This document shows, piece by piece, positions 56,017 to 64,000 of a stretch of 64,000 nt of DNA; within the stretch, counting starts at the first letter, position 1, and each line of letters opens with the position of its first letter. The stretch comes from CAVPJC01 sp963705155. GTDB lineage: Bacteria > Chloroflexota > Anaerolineae > Anaerolineales > UBA4823. The stretch covers positions 62,001 through 126,000 of the forward strand of contig CAVPJC010000017.1 in the NCBI GenBank assembly GCA_963705155.1, in the 5' to 3' direction. The position numbers and the translations under genes were made by a program. The notes beneath the pieces were generated by a model. The model made no database searches. It worked only from the letters and a program-made list of their open reading frames with translations, and was not told where the DNA came from.

Positions 56017-56652
56017 CTAAAACAGGCTGAGCTGTCTGGGGGTTGATTTGTCCTCGATCGGGGCCGGCTCTTCTTCAATATGCTGTGGAGCCTCTTCTGA
56101 CCGAATGATGAGCTCTGGCAGCAAAGCGAAATCACGTTCAAGGACAGGCCGCAGGGAGGCCTGATGCAGAGCTGCTGCAGGATGGTACATGGGAACAATC
56201 AACCGCCCGCGCACCTGGGTAGCATGCCCGTGCACTTCGCTGATCCTGGCACTTGGGAAAAAGCGCACCATCGAAAAACGGCCCAGTGTGACGATCACCC
56301 GGGGGTTGATAGCCTGGATCTGGCGATCCAGGTACTCGCCGCAGGCATCCAGTTCTTCAGGCAGCGGGTCACGGTTGCCCGGCGGGCGGCACTTGACCAC
56401 ATTGGTGATAAAAACATCCGACCGCTTCATGCCAATCCCATCCAGGAGCTCATCCAGGAACTTTCCGGCTGCGCCCACGAATGGACGCCCCTGTTCATTT
56501 TCATGAAAGCCCGGCCCTTCGCCAATAAACATGATGCTGGCATTGACCGGGCCTTCGCCGGGCACAGCGTTTTTGCGCGAGTAGTTCAAGACGCACTTCG
56601 TACACCCAGACACTTCTTGAGCCACCTGATTTAAGACTTCGTTTGCTTTCAA
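56017..56652 (-). CDS. Type 4 uracil-DNA glycosylase
   Basis: Removes uracil from DNA; 4Fe-4S protein. A 211-residue protein: Cys ligands CTKC near residue 17 and later VVKCRPPGNRDP and CGEYLDRQ; active-site motif FIGEGPGFHENEQGRPFVG and MYHPAAALHQASLRP. Start is TTG 56652, supported by GGAGGTGCTGT. The C-terminus is acidic with RQLSLF, resembling a beta-clamp binding tail. 13 nt after rimI; last gene of tsaE-tsaB-rimI-udg. Confidence 0.93.
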   Translation of the reverse strand: MKANEVLNQVAQEVSGCTKCVLNYSRKNAVPGEGPVNASIMFIGEGPGFHENEQGRPFVGAAGKFLDELLDGIGMKRSDVFITNVVKCRPPGNRDPLPEELDACGEYLDRQIQAINPRVIVTLGRFSMVRFFPSARISEVHGHATQVRGRLIVPMYHPAAALHQASLRPVLERDFALLPELIIRSEEAPQHIEEEPAPIEDKSTPRQLSLF

Positions 56653-56665
56653 ACAGCACCTCCGA

Positions 56666-57223
56666 TCACCGTTCCCAATCGCGGCTTAACAACCAGGCAC
56701 GATATGCGCTGCCCAGGTCTGTCACGGTCATGATCAAGGCATCTTCATGGTTATCCTGGTAATAACGCCGCCGTATCCCAACCACTTCGAAGCGGAATTT
56801 GTGATACAGCACCTGGGCAATCTGGTTGCTGGCGCGCACTTCAAGCGTGGCAGAGAGGGCTCCATGATCGATCGCTTCTACCAGGGCTTCGGCCAGCAGG
56901 CGGCGGCTGATGCCCTGCTGGCGGTATTCTGGCAACACCGCCAGCGTGGCAATGTGGGCTTCGTCCAGGATCATCCAGACCACAATGGTGCCGACCACAC
57001 GCGAGCTGCCATCGGGTAAGCGGGCCTCTGCCACCCAGAGCAGGGAAGACAGGTTCTGTTCGAGCTCATACCGGAAAGAATTAGCCGGCCAGGGCAAGGA
57101 AAACGATAGCCGGTCGATGGCATGCGCCTGATCTATATCTTCCAACCGCATGCGGCGAAGGGTTATCCCGACCGGCTGGATGCGCGCCTGTTGGCCTGGA
57201 GTATCCACCTGAACAACCATCAT
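56666..57223 (-). CDS. rimI: Ribosomal protein S18 alanine N-acetyltransferase
   Basis: GNAT acetyltransferase, 185 residues. RRMRLEDIDQAHAIDRLSFS, acetyl-CoA site HIATLAVLPEYRQQGISRRL (R/Q-x-x-G-x-G/A variant with QQGISR) and EVRASNQIAQVLYHKFRFEV, the RimI signature. Position between tsaB and udg is the usual context of rimI. It has an extra N-terminal 20 residues. It overlaps tsaB by 4 nt. Confidence 0.9.
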   Translation of the reverse strand: MMVVQVDTPGQQARIQPVGITLRRMRLEDIDQAHAIDRLSFSLPWPANSFRYELEQNLSSLLWVAEARLPDGSSRVVGTIVVWMILDEAHIATLAVLPEYRQQGISRRLLAEALVEAIDHGALSATLEVRASNQIAQVLYHKFRFEVVGIRRRYYQDNHEDALIMTVTDLGSAYRAWLLSRDWER

Positions 57224-57891
57224 CCGGTTACCGGGTCGTTGTAATGTAAATAAATCGGCGCCAGCAAACGCGGATCATCCACCTGACCGGCGGTCCAACG
57301 CCGCCAACCCAACTCAGCCAGGCACGCCGGCCGGCGCACCGATTGAGCCGGCGAGGCCAGAAGGACAATTTTTCGTTTGCGGGCCAGGTAACGCTGTTCT
57401 TCTGCGGTGAGTTCACCACAAACCAGGGTAGGCGACTGGATGCGCTCGTTCAACTGCTCGGCTGTCATCAACTCGGCTGGTCCGCTGGATTTCCAGGCGC
57501 CTTTGCGCAATTCATACCAGCCCACTGCCAGGCGGCCGCGGCCGGCGCGCAGGACTGCCGCCATTGGCTCGGGGCGCGGCGGCTGTCCCGCAGCGAGGAC
57601 ATCCAGGCTTGGAACGCCCACCAGCGCCAGGCTGTTAGCCAGCGCCAGGCCTTTGGCCAGCGCCAGCCCAATGCGCAAACCGGTGAAAGAACCCGGGCCG
57701 GTTGCCACAGCCAGGGCTTTCAAATGGGCGGCGGTCAAACCACTGCGCCCGAGGGCGCTCACCACAGCAGGCGCCAGCTCCACAGTATGATAATCGCGGC
57801 TCGTCCAGGTCGATTCACTGACGACCTGGACGCCATCATACAGGGCAATCCCCACGACGCGAGTCGATGTATCCAATGCCAGTAACATCAA
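57220..57891 (-). CDS. tsaB: tRNA t6A37 threonylcarbamoyltransferase complex subunit TsaB
   Basis: Partner of TsaD/TsaE in t6A37 tRNA modification. A 223-residue ASKHA-fold protein: MLLALDTSTRVVGIALYDG, LAVATGPGSFTGLRIGLALA (the family signature at about 62-81) and LVGVPSLDVLAAG. The frame is intact. Overlaps tsaE and rimI by 4 nt each. Confidence 0.94.
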   Translation of the reverse strand: MMLLALDTSTRVVGIALYDGVQVVSESTWTSRDYHTVELAPAVVSALGRSGLTAAHLKALAVATGPGSFTGLRIGLALAKGLALANSLALVGVPSLDVLAAGQPPRPEPMAAVLRAGRGRLAVGWYELRKGAWKSSGPAELMTAEQLNERIQSPTLVCGELTAEEQRYLARKRKIVLLASPAQSVRRPACLAELGWRRWTAGQVDDPRLLAPIYLHYNDPVTG

Positions 57892-58385
57892 ACAACTCCA
57901 AAAATTTGCCGCCGCAGGGCAGCAAGCACATCTTCATAGCGCTTGCCGCGCCCTGAAAACACCAGGTCGCGCTGCTCTTCGCTGACATACTGCAGCGACA
58001 CCCACAGATGTTCGCCGGGGAGCACCGCCTGGATGCGTTCAGCCCACTCCACCACGAGCGTGCCGCCTTCCAACATGGCATCGATATCCAGGTCTTCAGC
58101 TTCTGCGGCTCCGCTCAGCCGGTAAGCGTCCAGGTGAAACAGGCGCGCTCCTTTGGGGCCGCGGTAAACATTCACCAGAACAAACGTGGGGCTGGAAACG
58201 GCATCCAGTGTGCCCCAGCCCGAGGCAATCCCCTGTGCAAAAGTGGTTTTTCCGGATCCCAGGTCGCCAACCAAACAAACCACATCCCCGCTGCGCAGCA
58301 AAGCGCCCAGGCGCATACCCACCCGGCGGGTCTGTTCCGGGCTGCGGCTGATAAATTCCATGGAGTGCGGGTCAAGGATAGGCAT
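57888..58385 (-). CDS. tsaE: tRNA t6A37 complex ATPase TsaE
   Basis: A 165-residue P-loop ATPase. Walker A VGDLGSGKTTFAQGIA (about residues 39-54), SPTFVLVNVYRG, LFHLDAYRLSGAAEAEDLDI and VVEWAERIQAVLP are the family signature. The frame is intact. TATAAT lies 10 nt before ATG, and no Shine-Dalgarno is present (CCTCCTGG is the opposite polarity), so the mRNA has at most a few untranslated bases. Heads tsaE-tsaB-rimI-udg. Confidence 0.94.
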   Translation of the reverse strand: MPILDPHSMEFISRSPEQTRRVGMRLGALLRSGDVVCLVGDLGSGKTTFAQGIASGWGTLDAVSSPTFVLVNVYRGPKGARLFHLDAYRLSGAAEAEDLDIDAMLEGGTLVVEWAERIQAVLPGEHLWVSLQYVSEEQRDLVFSGRGKRYEDVLAALRRQIFGVV

Positions 58386-58395
58386 AGCCAGGAGG

Positions 58396-58401
58396 ATTAT
58401 A
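58396..58401 (-). promoter_or_regulatory. -10 box of tsaE, near-leaderless
   Basis: Minus-strand TATAAT 10 nt before ATG 58385; the predicted transcript begins about 3 nt before the start codon. Confidence 0.5.
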
Positions 58402-58495
58402 CATGAATTTGCCGGAGGAACATGACCGAAATTCCGGGGGATTCCAGAGCGCCCGGAACACCTGCCTGCCCCGGCCAGGAGACCACAACCCCAGA

Positions 58496-60007
58496 TCAGC
58501 GCTTATCGGACTCGATGAAGCTGGCCTGATTGGAACACTCACAGGCAGTGATCGTGCGCGAGAGGCGCGTCAGCATACCCTGATAAGGCTGACTGCCGTT
58601 ATGAGCAACCCACCCCTCCAGATTGAAGGCCAGTGTTCCTTCGGCCGGGATCCATTCCCCATTATATTTTCGAGCAATGTGCACATGCGTACCGGTGCTG
58701 GTACCACCCTCACAGGAGGGATGTCCCACCGGGTCACCGGTTTTCAAAACCGCCCCTAACGGGGCGCGGCCCTCGGTGGCGACGTGCAGATAGAAGATGT
58801 TCCACCCGGTGCGCTCATCACCATCACCATCCAGATCCAGGACCACTTCACCGGTTTCCGAGCGCACCACCACACCACCGGCTACAGCGGTAGCCCATTC
58901 CTGTGTAATCTGGCAGCCCTGGGTCGTGAGGGGCGGTGCAAAATCGAGGGCAGCGAGTGGTTCACCGCTGCCCCAGGCGGTGTGAGGCCCTCCGGTGAAT
59001 GCCCAGATTTTGCCGGTCTCAAAGGGCAGGTTGAGAGGCGGCTGTTCCAGGCTGCCCGGAATATGGGCAGGGGCGCCGGCCCAGGGGTCGCCAAACAGGG
59101 AGGCATACACACCCGCCAGGCCCTGGGGTGAGATTTCCTCCAGATAGCGCTGCTTGGGATAAAGGGTGTTAAAGAACACCTGCAGGCTCACTGTGGCGGC
59201 GTTTTGCCAGGGGTCAAAGCGTTCCACGCGCCCGTCTTCGTGTTCCATTGTTATTAGGCTGCCCATGCGGAACGAATAATAGTGGTTGTTGAGCTGGTTG
59301 GCAGCCCAGAGAAGCTGGCGGTAAAGCCCTTTGCGACTGGCAGCCGGATAATCCAGCGGATAGGTGCGCGCCGCTGCAGAACCCAGCGGGTCGCTGAGGG
59401 CCTGCGATTGGTTTTCCAACAGCGCCAGCAGAAGGCGCGGGCTGACGCTGAACTTGAGCGCCACCAGATCAATGATCTGTCCGGCGCTGCGGTTCTCTCC
59501 GGCGGCATATTCTGTGTAGCCCTTTAACCACCCCGGCTGGGCAGCGATAAACCCCTCGGTATCAAAACCCACCTGGGCCGGGCCGTTGATAAACAAGGCA
59601 TCTGGCAGGATCTGAAAAGAGGTGCCCCAGAATGGCGCATAATAAATCGGGATCTTCATGGGCATGCCGGGCGGCATGGTGGTGGCCGATTGTGGAATAA
59701 AGGTATTGGCAGTGCGGATCTCATCAACCGTGGTGTTAAAGCGCACAGCCAGCACCGGTAAAGTATCACCGGCCTGGGCGGTGTAATCCACCAGCTCGCC
59801 GGGGGCATAGGCTGGTCGGGAACTGGTGGGAATTGCAACCTGGGTTTCAACCGGCGGCGAGGCCTGAGGCTGCATCTCAACGGCTGCTGAAGAACCCGGG
59901 ATGAGCTGTGGACTGCAGCCTGAAAACAACAGGGCTGAAATGATGAACACGCCGGTAAATTTGTGGGTGATGAACTTCAAGAGCATTTTGTTCGAGAATT
60001 TTGACAT
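58496..60007 (-). CDS. LysM/M23 lipoprotein, copy 1
   Basis: A 503-residue lipoprotein, signal FTGVFIISALLFSGCS with lipobox. LysM domain VDYTAQAGDTLPVLAVRFNT (about 69-88) binds glycan. A middle helical domain (VSPRLLLALLENQ, GLYRQLLWAANQLNNHYYSF) recalls a lytic-transglycosylase-like fold. M23 peptidase-like C-terminus: zinc ligands in GGPHTAWGSG and AALDFAPP and in GTHVHIARKYNGEW. Between them VLDLDGDGDERTGW resembles a calcium loop. The frame is intact; ATG 60007 with a TATAAT at 60042-60047. The other two copies lie directly upstream. Confidence 0.87.
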   Translation of the reverse strand: MSKFSNKMLLKFITHKFTGVFIISALLFSGCSPQLIPGSSAAVEMQPQASPPVETQVAIPTSSRPAYAPGELVDYTAQAGDTLPVLAVRFNTTVDEIRTANTFIPQSATTMPPGMPMKIPIYYAPFWGTSFQILPDALFINGPAQVGFDTEGFIAAQPGWLKGYTEYAAGENRSAGQIIDLVALKFSVSPRLLLALLENQSQALSDPLGSAAARTYPLDYPAASRKGLYRQLLWAANQLNNHYYSFRMGSLITMEHEDGRVERFDPWQNAATVSLQVFFNTLYPKQRYLEEISPQGLAGVYASLFGDPWAGAPAHIPGSLEQPPLNLPFETGKIWAFTGGPHTAWGSGEPLAALDFAPPLTTQGCQITQEWATAVAGGVVVRSETGEVVLDLDGDGDERTGWNIFYLHVATEGRAPLGAVLKTGDPVGHPSCEGGTSTGTHVHIARKYNGEWIPAEGTLAFNLEGWVAHNGSQPYQGMLTRLSRTITACECSNQASFIESDKR

Positions 60008-60041
60008 GACCGCCCAGCCGGTCACCCTCGCCTCGAAACGA

Positions 60042-60047
60042 ATTATA
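60042..60047 (-). promoter_or_regulatory. Candidate -10 of LysM/M23 copy 1
   Basis: Minus-strand TATAAT about 34 nt before ATG 60007, in the 51-bp gap after copy 2. It could allow separate expression of the last copy. Confidence 0.4.
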
Positions 60048-60058
60048 ACCCGGAATAG

Positions 60059-61666
60059 TTAGTTGCCTGCTTCAAATGGATCGTCAACAATACGGATAAT
60101 GCGGGTCTCGAAGGAGCCGCAGGTGCAGGCAGTGACGGTTTCGTCGCCGCGTGTCAAAAAGCCTTTGTAGGCTGCTTCTCCAGCGTGCGCCGTCCAGCCA
60201 CTGAGATTGAAGGGCATGGGTCCGGCAGCCGCGATCCACTCGCCATTGTATTTGCGGGCCACATGCACGTGGGTGCCGGTTGACAATCCGCCTTCGCAAG
60301 ATGGGTGCCCGAGCACATCGCCGGCATCCACCCAGGTGCCCACCGGGGCGCGCTGGGATGAGGAAACATGGAGATAAACCACGACCCAGCCAGTCTGCTC
60401 AAAGCCATCCCCATCCAGATCCAGCACCACCACGCCGTTGCCCGAACGCACCACCAACCCGGAGGCCATGGCGGTAACCCATGCGTTGGAATCCTGGCAG
60501 CCCGGCTCAGAGCTGGCAGGGGCAAAATCCAGGGCGGCATAAGAGCCTTCATGTTCCCAGGCGCCGTGCGGTCCACCGGAGAAGCTCCACAGACGATCCA
60601 TCTGGAAGGGCAGGATGAACTGAGGCTGGGTGAGGCCGGGCGGGTAAAGCGGCTCCACCGTCTGGGCGCGCATCCAGGCGCTGCCGAAGATATTCTCATG
60701 AAGCGCCGGGAGACCGTTTTGAAGATCCATCGCCTGGAGCCAACGCTCAACACTGTAGATCTGGGCAAAGTAGTACTGCAGGGCTGCTGTACCGGCGTTC
60801 AGATCGGGCGCCAGACGGGCCGAGGTGCCATCGGAGAAACGCAGCTCGGTCAGGCGACCTTCACGATAGGCGTAATAACCGGTAGAAATGTGGTTCACCG
60901 CCCATACCAGCTGCTTGTACAAACCCTTTGACCCCAGGTCCACCAAACCCAGGGGGTAATTGGTCTCGGCCAGGTTCATCGGCTGCCCATACACCCAGTG
61001 AGCCTGGTACTCCAACAAAGCCAGAAGCAGGCGGGGGTTGATCGAATTTTCCAGCGCAACGCGCTTGATAATATCTGCGCCGGTAGTGGTTTTGGTGCTC
61101 TGCAGCCACTCTTTATAGGTGCTTAAATAACCGCCGGCCTGGTTGACATACGCCTCGATATCAAAATCCACTGCCGAGGGTGAGTAAACCACTTCGCTAT
61201 CAGCAAACAGGTGTTGGGAGGAGGTGGTATTGGCCAGACGGCGCGGGATGATTAATAACTGGTTGGGTGAGAGCAGCGCTGTGGCTGGAATGGGGTCGGG
61301 GGAAGTGATCTCCTCAGGGCGGACACCAAAGCGCACCGCCAACACGGGCAGCGTATCGGCTGCCTGGGTGTAGTACAAAATGGGGGCGGTGTTCACGGCA
61401 GGCGGGGAGGAGGTGGGCAGCTGGGCGGGCGACTGGGTGGGCGAAGCCTGCGCCAGCTGTAATTCAGAGCTGACAGCATCAGGGTTATTTTCGGCCGGGG
61501 GAAGCGCTGCGAGAGGCGAGGGCTCGGTCGCTGAGGCGGAAGACTCTGGCGCCGGCGTACTGGATGCCCGCGGCGGCACGAAATAATCCGGCCGGTTGCA
61601 GGCCAGGACTGCCAATGCCAGCATAAGCACCGGCAAGAATAGCCGTATTTTAGCGCTGGATATCAT
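60059..61666 (-). CDS. LysM/M23 lipoprotein, copy 2
   Basis: A 535-residue lipoprotein, signal LFLPVLMLALAVLACN with lipobox, then a Pro/Ser-rich linker. LysM-like YYTQAADTLPVLAVRFGV, middle domain NPRLLLALLEYQAHWVYGQP and GLYKQLVWAVNHISTGYYAY, M23-like FSGGPHGAWEHEG, AALDFAPASSEPG and GTHVHVARKYNGEW, with VLDLDGDGFEQTGW between. ATG 61666 overlaps the 3' end of copy 3 by 17 nt; a longer frame upstream is only an out-of-frame reading of copy 3. The frame is intact. Confidence 0.87.
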   Translation of the reverse strand: MISSAKIRLFLPVLMLALAVLACNRPDYFVPPRASSTPAPESSASATEPSPLAALPPAENNPDAVSSELQLAQASPTQSPAQLPTSSPPAVNTAPILYYTQAADTLPVLAVRFGVRPEEITSPDPIPATALLSPNQLLIIPRRLANTTSSQHLFADSEVVYSPSAVDFDIEAYVNQAGGYLSTYKEWLQSTKTTTGADIIKRVALENSINPRLLLALLEYQAHWVYGQPMNLAETNYPLGLVDLGSKGLYKQLVWAVNHISTGYYAYREGRLTELRFSDGTSARLAPDLNAGTAALQYYFAQIYSVERWLQAMDLQNGLPALHENIFGSAWMRAQTVEPLYPPGLTQPQFILPFQMDRLWSFSGGPHGAWEHEGSYAALDFAPASSEPGCQDSNAWVTAMASGLVVRSGNGVVVLDLDGDGFEQTGWVVVYLHVSSSQRAPVGTWVDAGDVLGHPSCEGGLSTGTHVHVARKYNGEWIAAAGPMPFNLSGWTAHAGEAAYKGFLTRGDETVTACTCGSFETRIIRIVDDPFEAGN

Positions 61667-63198
61667 TTTGGGGCACCCGCCCTTCCCAGGCTTCAATTGA
61701 ATGACCGTTGCGCTCCAGAAAACCATCGTATTCTTTGCCGGTGCCGCGTGAGACCCAGCCATCCAGGACAAAAGGCAGCGTCTGGTCGGCTGGGATCCAC
61801 TCGCCGTTGTATTTGCGCGCCAGATGCACATGGGTGCCGGTGGAGACACCTCCCTCACAGGAGGCATGCCCGATGCGCTCGCCCGTCATCACATAGGCGC
61901 CAGGCTTGATGCGGTCGCGCTTTTCGATGTGCATGTACAGCAGCACCCAACCCGTCTGCTCGAAGCCGTCGCCGTCCAGATCTTGAATGACTGCACCGTC
62001 GGAGGCGCGCAGGATCAAACCAGCGGCGGCGGCCACCACCCATTCGTTTGAATCTACGCATCCCAAAATCTTACTGGGCGGAGCAAAATCCAGGGCGGCC
62101 CAGGCCGAGCCATCTCCCCACCCACCATGCGGGCCGCCGGTGAACGACCAGACCACACCCTCTTCAAAAGGCAGGTGCATTTCCGGCTGGCGAATTCCGC
62201 CGGGCAGCAGCGGCTCGATGGCATAATCAAAAGGATACCCGAATAAAGCGTTATAGGTGGAAAACACGCCATCCGGGCCGACGGCAAGCTCCCAATCGGC
62301 GCGACCATTCAAAATGGCAAACATGGCCTGCACGCCGGCTGTTCCGGCATTAATGGTTGGATCCACCTGGGTGACACTGCCATCGCCCAGCAGCCAGGTG
62401 GCCGCGGCGTTGGCTCGCCACAAATAATAACCCCGGTTGAGGTTATTGGCTGCCCAGGCCAGCTGCCGGTACAAGCCTTTGCGCCACTCCTCGCGCACCC
62501 CCATGGGGAAGTCTTTTTTGCCTTCCTTAATATCAGTGCGGTCCAGCCAGCCGCTCTGGTACTGCAGAACGGCCAGGAGCAGGCGCGGGCTCACGGAGTA
62601 ATCCTGGGCGATGCGGTCAACAATCTGGGCGCCGGTGAGGGTTTTCTCATCCACTTCCTCGGTATATTGAGCCAGGAAACCGCCTCTGGTGCGGATGAAA
62701 CCCTCTGTATCAAAGCCAATCGAAGCAGGGCCGTTGACCAGCTCCGAATCTGGAATGATCTTGAAGGCAGGGGCAAGACCTTGCGGGGTGGCTACCGGAA
62801 TCGTGAGGGTTTGCCCGACCTCCAGCAAGTTGGGGTTGGCCAGCTGGTTAGCATCCGTCAACTGTTCCAGGCTGACGCCATAGCGCTGGGCAATGATACC
62901 CAAAGTATCGCCGCCTTGCACCACATAAGCCTCAGGCTCTGTGCGTGTGGAAGGCAGACGATGGGGATCATCGGGGGTGGGGAGTCAGGATGGGGGAGCC
63001 GGGGATACGGGTGGGCGGCAGAAAGGGGGTGCGAGTGGCAGTTCCAACAGCCGCCTGCGTTGCGACAGCCTGCCCGGGTACGCGCCAGGCGGGCTCGTCT
63101 TCAGGTTCAGCGGAGCGGGAACACGCCAGCGCTGCAATGCAGAGCGCAGCCAGGATGAACCAGAGACGTGAGAGGGGGCGGCGAGCACAAGCGGGCAT
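61650..63198 (-). CDS. LysM/M23 lipoprotein, copy 3 (one frameshift)
   Basis: About 515 residues. Signal LWFILAALCIAALACS with lipobox; linker; the frame slips at a C-run near 62980 (one extra C) and continues DDPHRLPSTRTEPEAYVVQG. LysM YVVQGGDTLGIIAQRYGVSL, middle domain VSPRLLLAVLQYQSGWLDR and GLYRQLAWAANNLNRGYYLW, M23-like FTGGPHGGWGDGSAWAALDF and GTHVHLARKYNGEW, with IQDLDGDGFEQTGW. The gene heads the three-copy set; TAAAAT with TGG (63215-63223) is a likely promoter 17 nt before ATG 63198. Confidence 0.87.
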
Positions 63199-63275
63199 TT
63201 TTATCTACACGCAAATTTTACCACAGGTTGAGAGTACCCGGCTCAAGAGGTGCAAGGTTCGTGCCGCACCGTAAA

Positions 63276-63322
63276 AATCCACCCACCTGCCCGGACGGGT
63301 AAGCCGGAGAGGTGGGTGGATT
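63276..63322 (-). terminator. Intrinsic terminator of ileS
   Basis: 13-bp perfect stem AATCCACCCACCT / AGGTGGGTGGATT; on the minus strand it is followed by TTTTT (63273-63277). It lies 28 nt past the ileS stop. Confidence 0.88.
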
Positions 63323-63349
63323 ATTCTGGGGTGCAAGAGCAAAGATCGT

Positions 63350-64000
63350 TTAGTTGCGCTGCACGCCCAGCAGTAAAGTTTCGCCTTCCACCTGGTGGGT
63401 TTCCGTGTAAGCGCTGGAAGGAGGTGCGCCAGCCACCAGGGCGGTGGTCAGTGTCTCGGCCTGGATGTACTCAGCCCACAGCGGGAAAACGGCAGCGAAC
63501 TCACCGGCTGCCTGGTACCAGGTGGTGATCCGGTCGGAGATATCGAAACCGGCGTCTTTCCGCATGGACTGGATGCGGCGCACAGTCTCACGCGCCAGGC
63601 CTTCGGCGCGCAAGTCAGGTGTGACCGTGGCATCCACAGCCACGGTGATGAGCTTATCAGCAGCTACCGCCAGGCCGGCAGCGGGTTGGGTACTGACCAG
63701 GATTTCGTTGGGGGCCAGCTCCACCTCCTGTCCATCCACCTGCAAAACCACAGGCGCACCGGCTGCAACGCTGCCTGCGACCAAATAGGGATCGGCAGCC
63801 GTCAGTGCAGTACGCAGAGCAGGGAAGCGCGCCCCGAAGCGTGGGCCGAGCAGTTTGTTGTCTGGCATGACTCGATACGTGACAAGCTGGCGAGCCTCCT
63901 GGACGAATTCGAAGGCTTTGACGTTCAGTTCATCGGTGACGATATCCACCAGCTCTTGAGAAAGGCTGCGTGTACCGCCGGCATAGACCATCACCTTGCT
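63350..64000 (-). CDS. ileS: Isoleucyl-tRNA synthetase, C-terminal part (runs off the window)
   Basis: About 216 C-terminal residues of IleRS. VDIVTDELNVKAFEFVQEAR, the DUF5915/anticodon-binding tail, LGPRFGARFPALRTAL, VDATVTPDLRAEGLARETVR and RRIQSMRKDAGFDISDRITT are characteristic of the long (eukaryotic-type, proofreading) IleRS clade. The frame is open to the window edge (SKVMV), so the start lies beyond 64000. The frame is intact here. Confidence 0.93.
   Translation of the reverse strand, partial: SKVMVYAGGTRSLSQELVDIVTDELNVKAFEFVQEARQLVTYRVMPDNKLLGPRFGARFPALRTALTAADPYLVAGSVAAGAPVVLQVDGQEVELAPNEILVSTQPAAGLAVAADKLITVAVDATVTPDLRAEGLARETVRRIQSMRKDAGFDISDRITTWYQAAGEFAAVFPLWAEYIQAETLTTALVAGAPPSSAYTETHQVEGETLLLGVQRN

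Overview
The window reads like part of a Chloroflexota genome, most likely an Anaerolineae-type organism. This is inferred from gene content, because no rRNA is present. The supporting features are many lipoproteins with Pro/Thr-rich or VEV-type linkers, two complete oligopeptide ABC transporters plus a BMP-type nucleoside transporter, a DUF389 membrane protein fused to an SH3-like tail, tandem LysM/M23 lipoproteins, and a secreted subtilase ending in a YLPAV-type tail. The base composition is GC-rich. Many otherwise well-conserved genes, including the purine gene guaA, are broken by single-base frameshifts. Several fall in short homopolymers and can be repaired by one base, so they look like uncorrected sequencing errors rather than gene decay. 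I annotate each such gene over its reconstructed span.

Layout. 0.1-2.7 kb: AAA ATPase, then a PadR regulator with its operator and a divergent EF-Ts. 2.8-4.5 kb: two tRNA-Ser genes, and an ISAs1-family insertion sequence with an intact 11-bp target duplication. 4.6-8.5 kb: murJ, a DJ-1/PfpI protein and a secreted subtilase. 8.7-15.8 kb (minus strand): BMP lipoprotein, two permeases and an ATP-binding protein of a nucleoside-type ABC transporter, with a P1B metal ATPase translationally coupled at the end. 16.1-19.7 kb: orphan BMP-like lipoprotein, B3/B4-domain protein, HAD protein and DUF389-SH3 protein. 19.7-22.9 kb: glmU-corC-cdd, and a tRNA whose body is tRNA-Gln-like but whose anticodon reads UUA. 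23.0-24.1 kb: pseudo-receiver/roadblock protein. 24.2-30.7 kb: peptide transporter 1 (A-B-C-D-F), whose binding protein is circularly permuted. 31.0-34.0 kb: ECF sigma factor, small protein and orphan peptide-binding lipoprotein. 34.0-40.0 kb: peptide transporter 2 (D-F-A-B-C). 40.2-44.1 kb: maf, a transpeptidase PBP and rsgA. 44.1-46.3 kb: xpt-guaA. 46.3-55.9 kb: exopolysaccharide operon (nucleotide-sugar dehydrogenase, epimerase, flippase, two glycosyltransferases, large membrane protein, methyltransferase, nucleotidyltransferase-like protein and two small coupled ORFs). 56.0-58.4 kb: tsaE-tsaB-rimI-udg. 58.5-63.2 kb: three tandem LysM/M23 lipoproteins. 63.3-64.0 kb: the 3' end of ileS with its terminator.

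The genes combine peptide and nucleoside uptake (transporters, cytidine deaminase, xpt/guaA salvage) with envelope building (murJ, glmU, PBP, M23 proteins, EPS operon). The most noteworthy signals are the circularly permuted peptide-binding protein, the UUA-anticodon tRNA, a recurring extended -10 box placed 6-10 nt before ATG (leaderless-type promoters), and the PadR-EF-Ts operon. Apart from intergenic 30713-31017, no stretch longer than 300 bases lacks a gene.
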